From Hyphomicrobium sp. (lineage in GTDB: Bacteria > Pseudomonadota > Alphaproteobacteria > Rhizobiales > Hyphomicrobiaceae), in the NCBI GenBank assembly GCA_016793445.1, contig JAEUME010000018.1, positions 418,071-482,070 on the forward strand: a stretch of 64,000 bases of DNA. Direction: 5' to 3'. Below, in pieces: positions 8,190-16,957 of the stretch (the stretch's first letter is position 1; every line of letters starts with the position of its first letter). The notes beneath the pieces were generated by a model. The model saw only the letters and a list, made by a program, of their open reading frames with translations. It searched no databases and was not told the DNA's origin. The position numbers were made by a program, and so were the translations under genes.

Positions 8190-9494
8190 ATGACTGGAAC
8201 TTTGCGGCGCGTGGCGATCATCGGCGGAGTGCGCATTCCATTCTGCCGCTCCAACACTCTCTACGCCGACCTGTCGAACCTCGACATGATGTCGGCGGCG
8301 CTGAATGGCCTCGTCGACAAATACAAGCTCAAGGGCGTGCACATCGACGAAGTCGTGGGCGGCGCGGTCATGACCCACTCGAAAGATTTCAATCTCACGC
8401 GCGAGGCTGTGCTCTCGACCAAGCTTGCCACCTCCACGCCCGGCATCACGCTCTCGCAGGCGTGCGGCACATCGCTCCAGGCGGCCATGGGGTCTGCCGC
8501 AAAGATTGCCACCGGGGCTATCGACTGCGCCATCGCGGTGGGCTCTGACACGACGTCGGACGCGCCGATCGTGTTTTCCAAGAAGTTCTCTCAGCGGCTC
8601 GTCAAGCTCGGCACGCAAAAGACGGCCCTGGACAAGTTGAAGGTGTTCAAGGGGGTGACGCCGGCTGAACTTGCGCCGCAACCGCCCTCGGTCAACGAAC
8701 CGCGCACAGGCCTTTCGATGGGCCAGCATTGCGAGCTGATGGCGCAGCAATGGCATATCCCGCGCGCCGAACAGGACGCCTTCGCCCTCGAAAGTCATAA
8801 GAAGGGAGTCCAGGCCTACGCGGAGGGCTGGATGGACGATCTCATCGTGCCGTGTGCGGGGGTCTATCGCGACAACAACCTGCGCGAGGATATGAACCTC
8901 GAAAAGATGGCGACGCTCAAGAACGCCTTCGAGAAGGGCCCGCAAGGGACGCTCTCGGCGGCGAATTCGACGCCGTTGACCGATGGCGCGGCCGCCGTGC
9001 TGCTGGCAAGCGAGGACTGGGCGGCCAAGCACGGGCTGCCGGTTCTCGCCTACATGACCTATTCACAGCACTGGGCCAATAATTTCGTCGGCGGCGACGG
9101 GCTGCTGATGGCGCCGACCATTGCGGTGTCGAAGATGCTCGATCGCGCGGGGCTGAAGCTGCAGGATTTCGATTTCTATGAGATCCACGAGGCCTTCGCA
9201 GCCCAGGTGCTGGCAACCTTAAGGGCCTGGGAGGATCCTGAGTACTGCAAGACGCAACTGGGCAAGGACACGCCGCTCGGGTCGATCGATCGCGCCAAGC
9301 TCAACGTAAAGGGATCGTCCCTCGCATTCGGGCATCCGTTCGCCGCAACCGGCGCGCGCATCATCGCCAACCTCTCAAAGTTGCTTTCCGTTCATGGCGG
9401 CAAGGGCCTCATTTCGGTATGCACGGCCGGCGGCATGGGCGTTGCGGCAATCCTCGAAAGCGCCAAGGCGGCCGAGATGAGCAAGGCGGCATAA
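8190..9494 (+). CDS. fadI: Acetyl-CoA C-acyltransferase (thiolase), FadI-like
   Basis: This thiolase cleaves 3-ketoacyl-CoA to acetyl-CoA and a shortened acyl-CoA, the last step of the cycle. The 434-residue length matches FadI (436 in E. coli) better than FadA (about 390). The acylated cysteine is C92 in SQACGTSLQA, the histidine motifs are HEAFA and GHPFAATGAR, and the second catalytic cysteine is in SVCTAGGMG. A TTGGAGA ribosome-binding site precedes the ATG. It is the last gene of the fad operon: a strong intrinsic terminator starts 22 bp after the stop. It presumably forms a complex with the upstream hydratase/dehydrogenase. Confidence 0.92.
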   Translation: MTGTLRRVAIIGGVRIPFCRSNTLYADLSNLDMMSAALNGLVDKYKLKGVHIDEVVGGAVMTHSKDFNLTREAVLSTKLATSTPGITLSQACGTSLQAAMGSAAKIATGAIDCAIAVGSDTTSDAPIVFSKKFSQRLVKLGTQKTALDKLKVFKGVTPAELAPQPPSVNEPRTGLSMGQHCELMAQQWHIPRAEQDAFALESHKKGVQAYAEGWMDDLIVPCAGVYRDNNLREDMNLEKMATLKNAFEKGPQGTLSAANSTPLTDGAAAVLLASEDWAAKHGLPVLAYMTYSQHWANNFVGGDGLLMAPTIAVSKMLDRAGLKLQDFDFYEIHEAFAAQVLATLRAWEDPEYCKTQLGKDTPLGSIDRAKLNVKGSSLAFGHPFAATGARIIANLSKLLSVHGGKGLISVCTAGGMGVAAILESAKAAEMSKAA

Positions 9495-9515
9495 CGAAAA
9501 CAATGCTTTCGCGCG

Positions 9516-9538
9516 AAGGCCGCGCGACGCGGCCTTTT
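9516..9538 (+). terminator. Intrinsic terminator of the fad operon
   Basis: A perfect 9-bp stem (AAGGCCGCG paired with CGCGGCCTT, three-base loop) ends in a run of four T. It lies 22 bp after the thiolase stop codon and separates the fad operon from the cyclopropane synthase gene. Confidence 0.8.
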
Positions 9539-9676
9539 CAGCTTTTGCGGAGACTCCCGTCGGCAAGAACAGAGCATAAACTGTTTGATGTCCCGCTATC
9601 CCCGCGTCCTATTGCAGACACCGCGCGCAAAGTGCGCTAAGCGGACGGCTTAGGGTTCGGGACGTGAGCACGATCG

Positions 9677-10990
9677 ATGGCAGCCCAAGACGAAAGACAG
9701 ATCGAAGCCGCGCGCGCCCTGGTGCGCGAGCTGGCCAACAAGCTCGATATCAACGCCTTCGTGCGCTTGTGGGACGGATCGCGCTTGCCGCTCGGCAAGG
9801 TTGCCCGGGGAGATTTCGAGATCATCATCCGCGATCCCGGCGTGATCGGCGCCATGATGCGCAAGCCCAATCTCGATACGATCATTCAGCAGTATGTCGC
9901 CAAGGGCATCGACTTTTCCGGCGGCACCCTGGTGGACTTCGGCCGTCAACTCCAGAAGGACGGCAAGTCCGTCAAACTCAGATCCAAGGACATCGCGCGC
10001 TTGGGGCTCAAGCTTGCGCCTTTCATATTCGCCAAGTCGGGCGAGCTGAAGGATGCGCATGGCTTTGAAGGCGACATCACCGGCAAGAAGCGCAAGACCG
10101 CTGACAACAAGGACTTCATCCAGTTCCACTACGATCTGTCGAACGAATTCTACGCCCTCTTTCTCGACCCCGAGATGGTCTATTCGTGCGCCTATTACAC
10201 CGACTGGTCGAACGGCGTGGCGCAGGCCCAGCGCGACAAGCTGGAGATGATCTGCCGCAAGCTGCGCCTGAAACGGGGAGACCGGTTGCTGGACATCGGC
10301 TCAGGCTGGGGCGGGCTCGTGTGTCACGCGGCTCAGAACTACGGCGTCACCGCGCACGGCTGCACGCTGTCGGAAGAACAGCTCGCCTTTGCGCGCGAGA
10401 AGGTGAAGCGGCTCGGTCTTGAAAACCGCGTGACGTTCGAACTGGTGGACTATACCAACGTCACCGGCACCTATGACAAGATCGCATCCATCGGCATGTA
10501 CGAGCACATCGGGTTGAAGAACATTCCAGCCTATATGACGAAGGTGCGCTCGCTGCTGGCCGACGATGGCTTGTTTCTCAACCATGCCATTTCGCGCAAA
10601 GCGCCCAAGGACGACAAGGCCTGGTACAAGGGCCGCGTGCGGCCTGAGAAGAAGGCCATTGCCAAGTATATCTTCCCCGGCGGTGAGCTGGACGATGTCG
10701 GACACTCGATCTCGGCCATGGAGCGCGCGGGCTTCGAGGTCCACGATGTCGAAGGCTGGCGGATGCACTACGCGCGCACCTGCCAGCTCTGGTGCGAGCG
10801 CCTCACGGCCAATCGCGAGGAGGCAATCAAGCATGTGGGCGAAGAGAAGTACCGCATCTGGGTGGCTTATCTTGCGGGCGTCAGCCTGGCGTTCTCGCGG
10901 GGCACCTTGCGGCTGTTCCAGACTCTAGCCTCCAAAAGCGCCAAGGGTCCGGCGCCCCTGCCGCCGACGCGGGCGGATCTCTATTACTAG
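9677..10990 (+). CDS. cfa: Cyclopropane-fatty-acyl-phospholipid synthase (first copy)
   Basis: The enzyme transfers a methylene group from S-adenosylmethionine to the double bond of unsaturated acyl chains in membrane phospholipids. The 437-residue protein has a substrate-binding N-terminal domain of about 120 residues. A class I methyltransferase domain follows, with the SAM loop LLDIGSGWGGL and the conserved catalytic positions in YSCAYYTD, MYEHIGLKN, LNHAIS and MHYAR. The start lacks a clear ribosome-binding site; no better in-frame ATG was seen upstream. A second synthase is encoded at 36481 on the other strand. The gene stands alone after the fad terminator and converges on the MerR gene, with about 80 bp between stops. 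Confidence 0.92.
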   Translation: MAAQDERQIEAARALVRELANKLDINAFVRLWDGSRLPLGKVARGDFEIIIRDPGVIGAMMRKPNLDTIIQQYVAKGIDFSGGTLVDFGRQLQKDGKSVKLRSKDIARLGLKLAPFIFAKSGELKDAHGFEGDITGKKRKTADNKDFIQFHYDLSNEFYALFLDPEMVYSCAYYTDWSNGVAQAQRDKLEMICRKLRLKRGDRLLDIGSGWGGLVCHAAQNYGVTAHGCTLSEEQLAFAREKVKRLGLENRVTFELVDYTNVTGTYDKIASIGMYEHIGLKNIPAYMTKVRSLLADDGLFLNHAISRKAPKDDKAWYKGRVRPEKKAIAKYIFPGGELDDVGHSISAMERAGFEVHDVEGWRMHYARTCQLWCERLTANREEAIKHVGEEKYRIWVAYLAGVSLAFSRGTLRLFQTLASKSAKGPAPLPPTRADLYY

Positions 10991-11070
10991 AGGCCTTTCC
11001 GGTTCTGCAGAGCCACTCCTCCCGGAGGTGAGAGGATGCCGCGACGCGGCAGGTGACGCCGCAGGAGCGA

Positions 11071-11496
11071 TCAAGTGCTTTTGAGGTGGGCCCGGCAGCG
11101 CTCAGCGATCTCGCGCAGATCGGTAAGGGCGGCATCGGTATCAGCGCGCTTCTTTTCAAGCGCGGCAATGGCGGCCGTCACTTTGTCGAGCAGAAGCTGC
11201 GTTTGCGCCACTTGGCCTGGATCGCTGTCGTAAAGCGCCAGATACTCGCCCACATCCTCCACGGTGAAGCCGAGGTTGCGCCCACGCAGGATCAGCATCA
11301 GCCGGGCGCGGTCGCGCTTGGAGTAGTGGCGGGATGTACCGACGCGCGCCGGGGCGATGAGCCCGCGGCTCTCGTAAAAACGGATGGTGCGCGTTGTGAT
11401 GGCGAATTCGCGCGCCAGATCGGAAATGGAATACGTCTCGCGCGCCGCCGCGCCGCCCGCTGCCGGCGTCATCTTGGAAGCGCGAGGCGCGGTCAT
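11071..11496 (-). CDS. MerR-family regulator resembling LiuR
   Basis: This 141-residue protein has an N-terminal MerR winged helix (YSISDLAREFAITTRTIRFY, then RHYSKRDRARLMLILRG) and a C-terminal dimerisation coiled coil. There is no cysteine cluster for a metal. The layout and wording of the HTH and the LGFTVEDVGEYLALYD segment resemble LiuR, which controls branched-chain amino acid and fatty-acid degradation genes in proteobacteria. It lies 36 bp downstream of fadD on the same strand, so the two are probably co-transcribed. It is a reasonable candidate for binding the palindrome in front of fadE, but that link is inference: no matching site was found upstream of fadD itself. About 20 disordered residues precede the HTH. 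Confidence 0.8.
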   Translation of the reverse strand: MTAPRASKMTPAAGGAAARETYSISDLAREFAITTRTIRFYESRGLIAPARVGTSRHYSKRDRARLMLILRGRNLGFTVEDVGEYLALYDSDPGQVAQTQLLLDKVTAAIAALEKKRADTDAALTDLREIAERCRAHLKST

Positions 11497-11532
11497 GCCA
11501 GGGCCTTCTTCATCGCAAAAACTTCCCAGACA

Positions 11533-13248
11533 TTACGCCCGCTTCTTGGCTTCCTCGGCGACCAGCTCCTTCTTCGACAGCTTGCCAATCAAGGTCTTGG
11601 GCAGACTGTCGCGGAACTCGATCTGCGAAGGCATCTCGATCTTGGAGATCTTGGGCTCCAAATGCTTGAAGATGTCGGCCACGGTCGCGCTCATGCCGGA
11701 CTTCAGCTTGATAAATGCCTTTGGTGCTTCTCCGCGGTAGCTGTCCTTGATGCCGATGACGGTGACCTCCTCCACCGCGGGATGCTCGTAGATCGCTTCC
11801 TCGATGCGGCGGGGGTAGACGTTGAAGCCCGAGCAAATGATCAAGTCCTTGATGCGGTCGACGATGAAGTAGAAGCCCTTCTCGTCCATGACGGCAACGT
11901 CGCCGGTGCGCAGGAACTCGCCGTTGAACTGGTCGGCCGTCTCCTTGGGCCTGTTCCAGTACCCTTTCATCACTTGTGGGCCCTTGACGCACAGTTCGCC
12001 CCGCTCGCCGGCGGGCACTTCGCGGGAGGGGTCGCTGAGATCGCGCAGGGAAATGGAGGTTTGCGGCAGGGGCAGGCCTATCGAGCCCGAAACCACCGGG
12101 CCATCCATGGGATTGCAGGTCACGACAGGGGAGGCCTCGGAAAGGCCATAACCCTCGACGACGGAGGACCCGGTCAACTCCTCGAACTGAAGCTTGATCT
12201 CGAGAGGCAGCGGCGCACCGCCCGAGATGCAGAATTTCATCGAGGACATGTCGAAGCTCTTCAGCTTGGGATGGTTCAGCATGGCGGTGAAGATGGTCGG
12301 CACCGCCGGCATCATGGTCGGCTTTTCCTTATGAATGAGGCCCAAGGCTTCATCGAGCTGGAACCGCGGCATCAGAATGATGGTGGCCGCCTTGGCAATC
12401 GCCATGTTCATGACCACGGTCATGGCGAAGACATGGAACAGGGGAAGCGCGCCAAGAACCCGTTCCTCGCCGTGCTTCAAATCGGTTGCCCACGCATTGA
12501 TCTGCGCCGCGTTGACGTAGAGGTTCGTATGGGTCAGCATCGCGCCCTTGGGCGTGCCTGTCGTCCCGCCCGTGTATTGCAGCACGGCCACGTCCGTGTC
12601 TGGCGCGATCGCCACAGACTTGAGTGTTGCACCGGAGCGCTCGATTTCAGGCCCCATAGTCACCTTCGCCACCACGGGCGAGTGGGCGATATCGGCAATT
12701 TCCTTGCGCTTGAAGATCTTGAACAGCAGCTCAGTCGCAATGGGCAGCAGCGGTGCGAAGGGGACGACGACAGCCTGTTGCAGCACGCCGTTGGCAACGA
12801 GTGTTTCCACTTTGCCAAACAGGGCCTTCAGGTCATGGGTGATCATGATGCGAGTGTCGCTGTCGCGCGCCTGGAAGGTCAGCTCCTCGATCGTATAAAG
12901 GGGGTTGAAATTGACGACTGTCCCCCCGGCCTTCAGAATTGCAAAGTAATAGATGATGAAGGTTGGAGTATTGGGCAGAAGAAGTCCCACTTTCGTAGAC
13001 TTGGTCACTCCGATCTTTTGAAGTCCCGCGGCGGTCCGGCCGACGGCTTCGGCAAGCTCGCGGTACGTTGTGGTCTTGCCCTTGAATACGATGGCGGCCT
13101 TGGCGGGGAAGTCCCGGGCCGCGTCGTCGAGAAGCTCCGTCAGCGGGCGGCCGCTCAGATCCATGGCCCAATCTACGCTTTTTGGATAATAGGCCGTCGA
13201 AGCAGGCGCGTTCGCCCCGGTTTGGACTCCGGGGATCGATTGGTTCAT
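11533..13248 (-). CDS. fadD: Long-chain fatty-acid-CoA ligase FadD
   Basis: FadD activates fatty acids with ATP and CoA so that they can enter beta-oxidation or lipid synthesis. The protein is of the ANL adenylating superfamily, with the P-loop-like motif YTGGTTGTPKGAMLTH, the GYGLSEASP motif, the FRTGD-type aspartate in EFLRTGDVA, and the C-terminal lysine segment SLPKTLIGKLSK. An ATG at 13260 is in frame, but a GGAGG ribosome-binding site lies between it and the ATG at 13248. The downstream start (571 residues) is therefore preferred. It is followed by the LiuR-like MerR gene and lies across from the ACP gene. It probably feeds the fadE-fadI operon at 3539. Confidence 0.92.
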   Translation of the reverse strand: MNQSIPGVQTGANAPASTAYYPKSVDWAMDLSGRPLTELLDDAARDFPAKAAIVFKGKTTTYRELAEAVGRTAAGLQKIGVTKSTKVGLLLPNTPTFIIYYFAILKAGGTVVNFNPLYTIEELTFQARDSDTRIMITHDLKALFGKVETLVANGVLQQAVVVPFAPLLPIATELLFKIFKRKEIADIAHSPVVAKVTMGPEIERSGATLKSVAIAPDTDVAVLQYTGGTTGTPKGAMLTHTNLYVNAAQINAWATDLKHGEERVLGALPLFHVFAMTVVMNMAIAKAATIILMPRFQLDEALGLIHKEKPTMMPAVPTIFTAMLNHPKLKSFDMSSMKFCISGGAPLPLEIKLQFEELTGSSVVEGYGLSEASPVVTCNPMDGPVVSGSIGLPLPQTSISLRDLSDPSREVPAGERGELCVKGPQVMKGYWNRPKETADQFNGEFLRTGDVAVMDEKGFYFIVDRIKDLIICSGFNVYPRRIEEAIYEHPAVEEVTVIGIKDSYRGEAPKAFIKLKSGMSATVADIFKHLEPKISKIEMPSQIEFRDSLPKTLIGKLSKKELVAEEAKKRA

Positions 13249-13657
13249 GCTAGCCTCCATAGGGCTTGATCATTTCGTCGGCCAGCGCACATGCTTACCT
13301 ATGCAACTTTGGTCCGTGCGGCGGTTTGCCAGCCCATGTGTCAACATACCGTCGATAGAACACGTTTTTGCCGTGGCTGACCAGAAGCAGGCGCCCTCAA
13401 AGAGGGAGGAATTAACACTTCCTGGCTAGGGTCAATTCCGCGGACCAGGAGGAAAGGCGCGCCAGGGGTAATGTGGTGGAATTGGCCAGTCATTTGGCCA
13501 GGAATATAAGCCCTCGCGCCTGTGACGGCGCGTATCTGGACTTGCCTTGCGTTTAAGGATATGTGACGGCCCAGCTTGTTGATTATCCGGTCTTGCAATA
13601 CTTAGAGGCCAAGCAGAACGCAACCTTTGGCGAGCATCGCCGAGGTGGGAGAGTGAA
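13249..13657. promoter_or_regulatory. Divergent fadD / ACP intergenic region with tandem 12-bp repeat
   Basis: About 400 bp without a gene lie between divergent fadD and the ACP gene. Two copies of TTGGCCAG start at 13482 and 13494, twelve bases apart, each containing the palindrome TGGCCA. They could be an operator. The TTGAC-N6-GTCAA element seen before fadE is not present here. Nothing else was recognised. Confidence 0.4.
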
Positions 13658-13915
13658 ATGGACGAAGTCGCGACCAAGATTATCGATATTCTCAAGAAGC
13701 ATATGAAGGAGCCGCGCGACGACATCACGCTCGACACGGCGCTGACCGACCTCAAGATCGAGTCCCTCGACCTCGCCATGATCGTCTTCGATATCGAAGA
13801 CGGCTTCGGCATCGAGATCCCTTACAACGCCAACGAAGACGTCGAAGACTTCAAGACCGTCGGCTCGGTTGTGGAGCGCGTCAAGTCATTGATTGCGGCC
13901 AAGGCGAACGCCTGA
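13658..13915 (+). CDS. Secondary acyl carrier protein
   Basis: This 85-residue acyl carrier protein carries the phosphopantetheine attachment serine at residue 36 in LKIESLDLAM and the usual four-helix layout. It differs clearly from the housekeeping AcpP encoded at 57872, where the motif is GADSLDTVEL. Its basic C-terminal tail (ending KSLIAAKANA) is also unusual for an AcpP. It is followed 134 bp later by a NodE-like ketosynthase gene, so the pair may build a special acyl chain, in the way NodF and NodE or AcpXL and its synthases do. It is not an obvious AcpXL, which is longer and carries a different motif region. The end product is unknown; the LpxL-like gene at 16957 hints at lipid A. Confidence 0.85.
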   Translation: MDEVATKIIDILKKHMKEPRDDITLDTALTDLKIESLDLAMIVFDIEDGFGIEIPYNANEDVEDFKTVGSVVERVKSLIAAKANA

Positions 13916-14049
13916 GGCTTTAAGGCCGGAGCTGCCGGCTTGCGGTACGCTTCGACGACTGATGAACAAAAAACGGCATTTCGGCTAGACGCGCCGCGGG
14001 CCTCGTGGCGTGCCTGACGGCCATTCCAAAGATAGAAAGAGTATAGCGT

Positions 14050-15294
14050 ATGACGAAAGCGGGCGGCGCACGTCGGGTCGTGGTCACGGGTCTGGGCGTG
14101 GTCACGCCGATCGGCACCACGGTCGCTGAGATGTGGGACAGCATGAAACAGGGCAAGAGCGGCACCAGCGCTCTTGGCGGCTTTCCCCTCGACGACTTGA
14201 AGATCCTCATTGCCGCTCAGATCAAGGACTTCGATCAAAAGGCACGCCTGAAGCACTTCAAGCGCGACCGCATCATCACCCTTGCCGACCGCTATTCATG
14301 GTTTGCCGCCGTTGCCGCCGACGAGGCCATGCAGCAGTCGGGTCTGGAATATCCCTTCGCACAGCCGTACCGCTCGGCATGCATCGTGGGCTCAGGTGCC
14401 GGCGGTTTGACAACCTACGAGACGGCCTATCGCGACTTGTTCATTCACAACAAGCGCGCAACGCATCCGCTTACCCTGCTGCGGATCATCGGTTCGTCGG
14501 CTGCCGCGCATGTCGGCATCGAGTTCGGCATCAAGGGGCCGACGTTTGCAACATGCTCGGCATGTTCGACGGCAACGCACGCAATCGGCATCGCGCGCGA
14601 CTACATCCGTGACGGCATTGTGGATGTTGCGATTGCGGGCGCATCCGAAAGCGTCATCAACTACGGAACGATGAAGGCCTGGCAGGCTTTGCACGTGCTA
14701 TCGCCCGAAGGCTGCTTCCCGTTCGCCAAGAAGCGCAACGGTACCGTTCTTGGAGAAGGTGCGGGCATCCTTGTGCTGGAGAGCCTCGAGTCCGCCAAGG
14801 CGCGCGGCGCGACCATCCTGGCTGAGTTGTGCGGATACGGCATGGCGTCCGATAGCCAGGACATGGTCAAACCGACCGTGGAGGGACCAAGTGTCGCCAT
14901 GCAGATGGCGCTCGATGATGCAGGCATCGCGCCCGATGCCATCGACTACCTCAACGCGCATGGAACCGCCACCGCAGACAACGACATCAACGAGACCAAG
15001 GCGATCAAGAACGTGTTTGGCGACCATGCCTACAAGCTCGCCATCTCGTCCACGAAGTCCATGACGGGCCACCCCTTGGGCGCGGGCGGTGGCATCGAGG
15101 CGGCGACTTGCATCAAGGCCATGCAAGATCAGTGGGCGCCACCAACGATCGGCCTCGACGAGCCGGGTGAAGGGTGCGATCTGGACTATATCCCCAACCA
15201 GGGGCGCGCCATGAAGATCGGCTACACGATGTCTAACAGCTTCGCCTTCGGCGGCCTCAACGCCGTGCTCGTGTTCGGGCCTCCGCCGGCCTGA
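14050..15294 (+). CDS. Beta-ketoacyl-ACP synthase, FabF/NodE-like
   Basis: This condensing enzyme elongates an acyl chain held on an ACP with malonyl-ACP. The 414-residue thiolase-fold protein has the full KAS II triad: C172 in CSACSTATHAIG, H304 in NAHGTATAD and H341 in TKSMTGHPLGAGG. The N-terminal half is closer in style to NodE-type synthases than to the housekeeping FabF encoded at 56464, which keeps a normal position in the fab cluster. Its neighbour is the secondary ACP, so the substrate carrier is probably that protein rather than AcpP. No nodulation genes or acyltransferase of the nod type are nearby, so a symbiotic role should not be assumed. Confidence 0.88.
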   Translation: MTKAGGARRVVVTGLGVVTPIGTTVAEMWDSMKQGKSGTSALGGFPLDDLKILIAAQIKDFDQKARLKHFKRDRIITLADRYSWFAAVAADEAMQQSGLEYPFAQPYRSACIVGSGAGGLTTYETAYRDLFIHNKRATHPLTLLRIIGSSAAAHVGIEFGIKGPTFATCSACSTATHAIGIARDYIRDGIVDVAIAGASESVINYGTMKAWQALHVLSPEGCFPFAKKRNGTVLGEGAGILVLESLESAKARGATILAELCGYGMASDSQDMVKPTVEGPSVAMQMALDDAGIAPDAIDYLNAHGTATADNDINETKAIKNVFGDHAYKLAISSTKSMTGHPLGAGGGIEAATCIKAMQDQWAPPTIGLDEPGEGCDLDYIPNQGRAMKIGYTMSNSFAFGGLNAVLVFGPPPA

Positions 15295-15424
15295 GCGGTC
15301 ACTGTGGCGGAAATTCCACCAATCGGCACTTGCACCTGACCCTTTGCGATGAGAGATTGTCGGCCATCCGCCTGAAGGTTGGGCTGGCGGCGATCTATTT
15401 GGCTCGGGTGAGTTCGGGGCTAGG

Positions 15425-15799
15425 ATGCGCGAAGTCGTGATCAGTGCGGGAAGCGTCAGTGTGCGCGCCCGGCTTCTCGATACACCGACAGCAGCACGAA
15501 TTTGGGCTGCGCTCCCCATCCACGCCTCCGCGCAGACCTGGGGAGCTGAGGTCTACTTCCAGACGGAAATAACTTCCGGCCTTGAGCCAAATGCCCGCCA
15601 TCTCATCAAGCCAGGCGAGATTGCCTTCTGGCCCGACGGCGACGCCATTGCGATCGGATTCGGACCCACACCGATTTCGCGCTCCAAATGCGAAATTCGC
15701 TTCGTCAGTCCCTGCAACGTCTGGGCTGAAGCTCTCGATGACGTCAAACAGTTCAAGAGCGTGCACGCGGGCGAGACAATCAGCGTGGTGCCGGCTTAG
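15425..15799 (+). CDS. Cyclophilin-like fold protein (TM1367-type family)
   Basis: This 124-residue protein matches the small family of cyclophilin-like domains found in bacteria and archaea. Typical features are the opening beta strand with a short substrate-like loop, WGAEVYFQTEI, a middle ARHLIKPGEIAFWPDGDAIAIGFGPTPIS stretch (described by its key residues W and GPTPIS), and the terminal strand. The family fold is known from structure, but the canonical peptidyl-prolyl isomerase residues are not kept and the role is unknown. It starts 130 bp after the ketosynthase gene and ends just before the tRNA on the opposite strand. There is no signal peptide, so it should be cytoplasmic. Confidence 0.75.
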   Translation: MREVVISAGSVSVRARLLDTPTAARIWAALPIHASAQTWGAEVYFQTEITSGLEPNARHLIKPGEIAFWPDGDAIAIGFGPTPISRSKCEIRFVSPCNVWAEALDDVKQFKSVHAGETISVVPA

Positions 15800-15901
15800 G
15801 TTGTGCCGCAGACACGGTCTGGCCAGAGCGCGCAATCCGTGTGACGGCTGGGCGCAAACCAGAGCGATGCAGAGTTGGCGTGGCGGCTGCGCAAAATAAA
15901 G

Positions 15902-15977
15902 TGGTGGGCCCGGCAGGGATCGAACCTGCAACCAGACGGTTATGAGCCGCCAGCTCTAACCATTGAGCTACGGGCCC
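15902..15977 (-). tRNA. tRNA with CAU anticodon, probably tRNA-Ile2
   Basis: The minus strand folds into a full cloverleaf of 76 nt including an encoded CCA. The acceptor stem is seven pairs (GGGCCCG/CGGGCCC), the D arm is GCTC/GAGC, the anticodon stem is GGCGG/CCGTC with loop CTCATAA, and the T stem is GCAGG/CCTGC. The anticodon is CAU. The acceptor stem and the GGTTAGAGC-type D arm resemble E. coli tRNA-Ile2, whose C34 is changed to lysidine by TilS, more than elongator tRNA-Met. It does not have the unpaired first base and GGG/CCC anticodon stem of an initiator. The Ile2 assignment is inference. Confidence 0.92.
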
Positions 15978-16179
15978 CTTTTGCGGTGCTTCTGATAACA
16001 GAGTTCGCTGGGCTCTGCGAGTAGGCGAGAAGCGGCCGGAAAGCAACCCAAGGATTGCCTTCAATTCCCCGTCTTACCCCTGTAGCTGGGCCATCCGGAG
16101 GATCCGCGTCTTGGCGCGTAGTTTTCCACCCTGGCGCGCTCAACCGAGCGCACCTGAGCTTCTGCAAGGAAATCCGTTC

Positions 16180-16935
16180 ATGCCCCGTTTTGCACCAACG
16201 CCTCTGTTTGCCACCGTTCTTGCATTCTCGCTTGCCGCCGAAGCATTCCTCGCCAGCCCTCACGTCAGCGCGCAGGACGCCGCCCAGACTTCATCCCAGG
16301 AAAAATCCATGGAACGCACCGTTACCGTCACGGCTAGCGCCGTCGTCTCAGCCACGCCGGACGAGGCCACCATTCAGACCGGCGTGTCGGGCGAGGCCAG
16401 CACGGCGCGTGAGGCCCTTTCGAAAAACTCTGCCGCCATGGCCAAGGTGATAGCCGAGCTCAAAAGCGCGGGCGTCGAAGCCAAGGACATCCAGACGACC
16501 CAATTCAACGTGGAGCCCGTGTACGTCTACCCGAAGGAAGGACAACCACCGCAGATCACGGGCTACCGTGCCCAGAACATGGTCTCGGTGTTGGTGCGCA
16601 ATCTCGATAAGCTCGGAGACGTGCTCGATCAGCTTGTCAGCGCAGGCGCCAACCAGATGAACGGTATCTCTTTCGACGTCTCACAGGCTGAAACGTTGAA
16701 GGATGCTGCCCGCAAGCAGGCAATGGCCAACGCGCTGCGGCGCGCCAAGCTCTACGCAGAGGCGGCCGGCGCGCAAGTCGGCGAGATCGTGCAGATCCAG
16801 GAGGATGTGAGCTTCACGGGTCCGCGGCCAATGGTCTTCAAGCAGGCGCGCGCGGCCATGGCGGAATCGGTTCCCGTCGAGCGGGGATCGCAGGATCTCG
16901 AGGCGCGCGTTACGGCGACGTGGCGGCTGAAGTAG
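16180..16935 (+). CDS. SIMPL (DUF541) domain protein, periplasmic
   Basis: The SIMPL family, including E. coli YggE, are exported proteins linked to oxidative-stress resistance, though their biochemical role is not defined. From the ATG at 16180 the protein has 251 residues: a signal peptide ending near SPHVSAQ, then the SIMPL domain with the typical opening RTVTVTASAVVSATPDEA, a middle YRAQNMVSVLVRNLDKLG and the closing ARVTATWRLK. A TTG further upstream is in frame, but the ATG has an AAGGA site nine bases before it. The gene runs toward the acyltransferase gene; their stops are 22 bp apart and share a hairpin. Confidence 0.85.
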   Translation: MPRFAPTPLFATVLAFSLAAEAFLASPHVSAQDAAQTSSQEKSMERTVTVTASAVVSATPDEATIQTGVSGEASTAREALSKNSAAMAKVIAELKSAGVEAKDIQTTQFNVEPVYVYPKEGQPPQITGYRAQNMVSVLVRNLDKLGDVLDQLVSAGANQMNGISFDVSQAETLKDAARKQAMANALRRAKLYAEAAGAQVGEIVQIQEDVSFTGPRPMVFKQARAAMAESVPVERGSQDLEARVTATWRLK

Positions 16936-16957
16936 CAGCGCGATGCAGACCGCTGCT
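16934..16957. terminator. Convergent hairpin between SIMPL and LpxL-like genes
   Basis: A 7-bp stem (AGCAGCG / CGCTGCT) with a ten-base loop spans the stop of the plus-strand gene and touches the stop of the minus-strand gene. There is no T run on either side, so the assignment as a terminator is weak. Confidence 0.3.

Noticed and set aside
11037..11051. Palindrome TGCCGCG-A-CGCGGCA between convergent cfa and MerR genes as a terminator
   Set aside because: The loop is one base and no T run follows on either strand.
11053..13269. Open frame of about 740 codons on the plus strand opposite fadD and the MerR gene
   Set aside because: It lies antisense to two genes with complete, recognisable domains. 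It is typical of spurious frames in GC-rich DNA.
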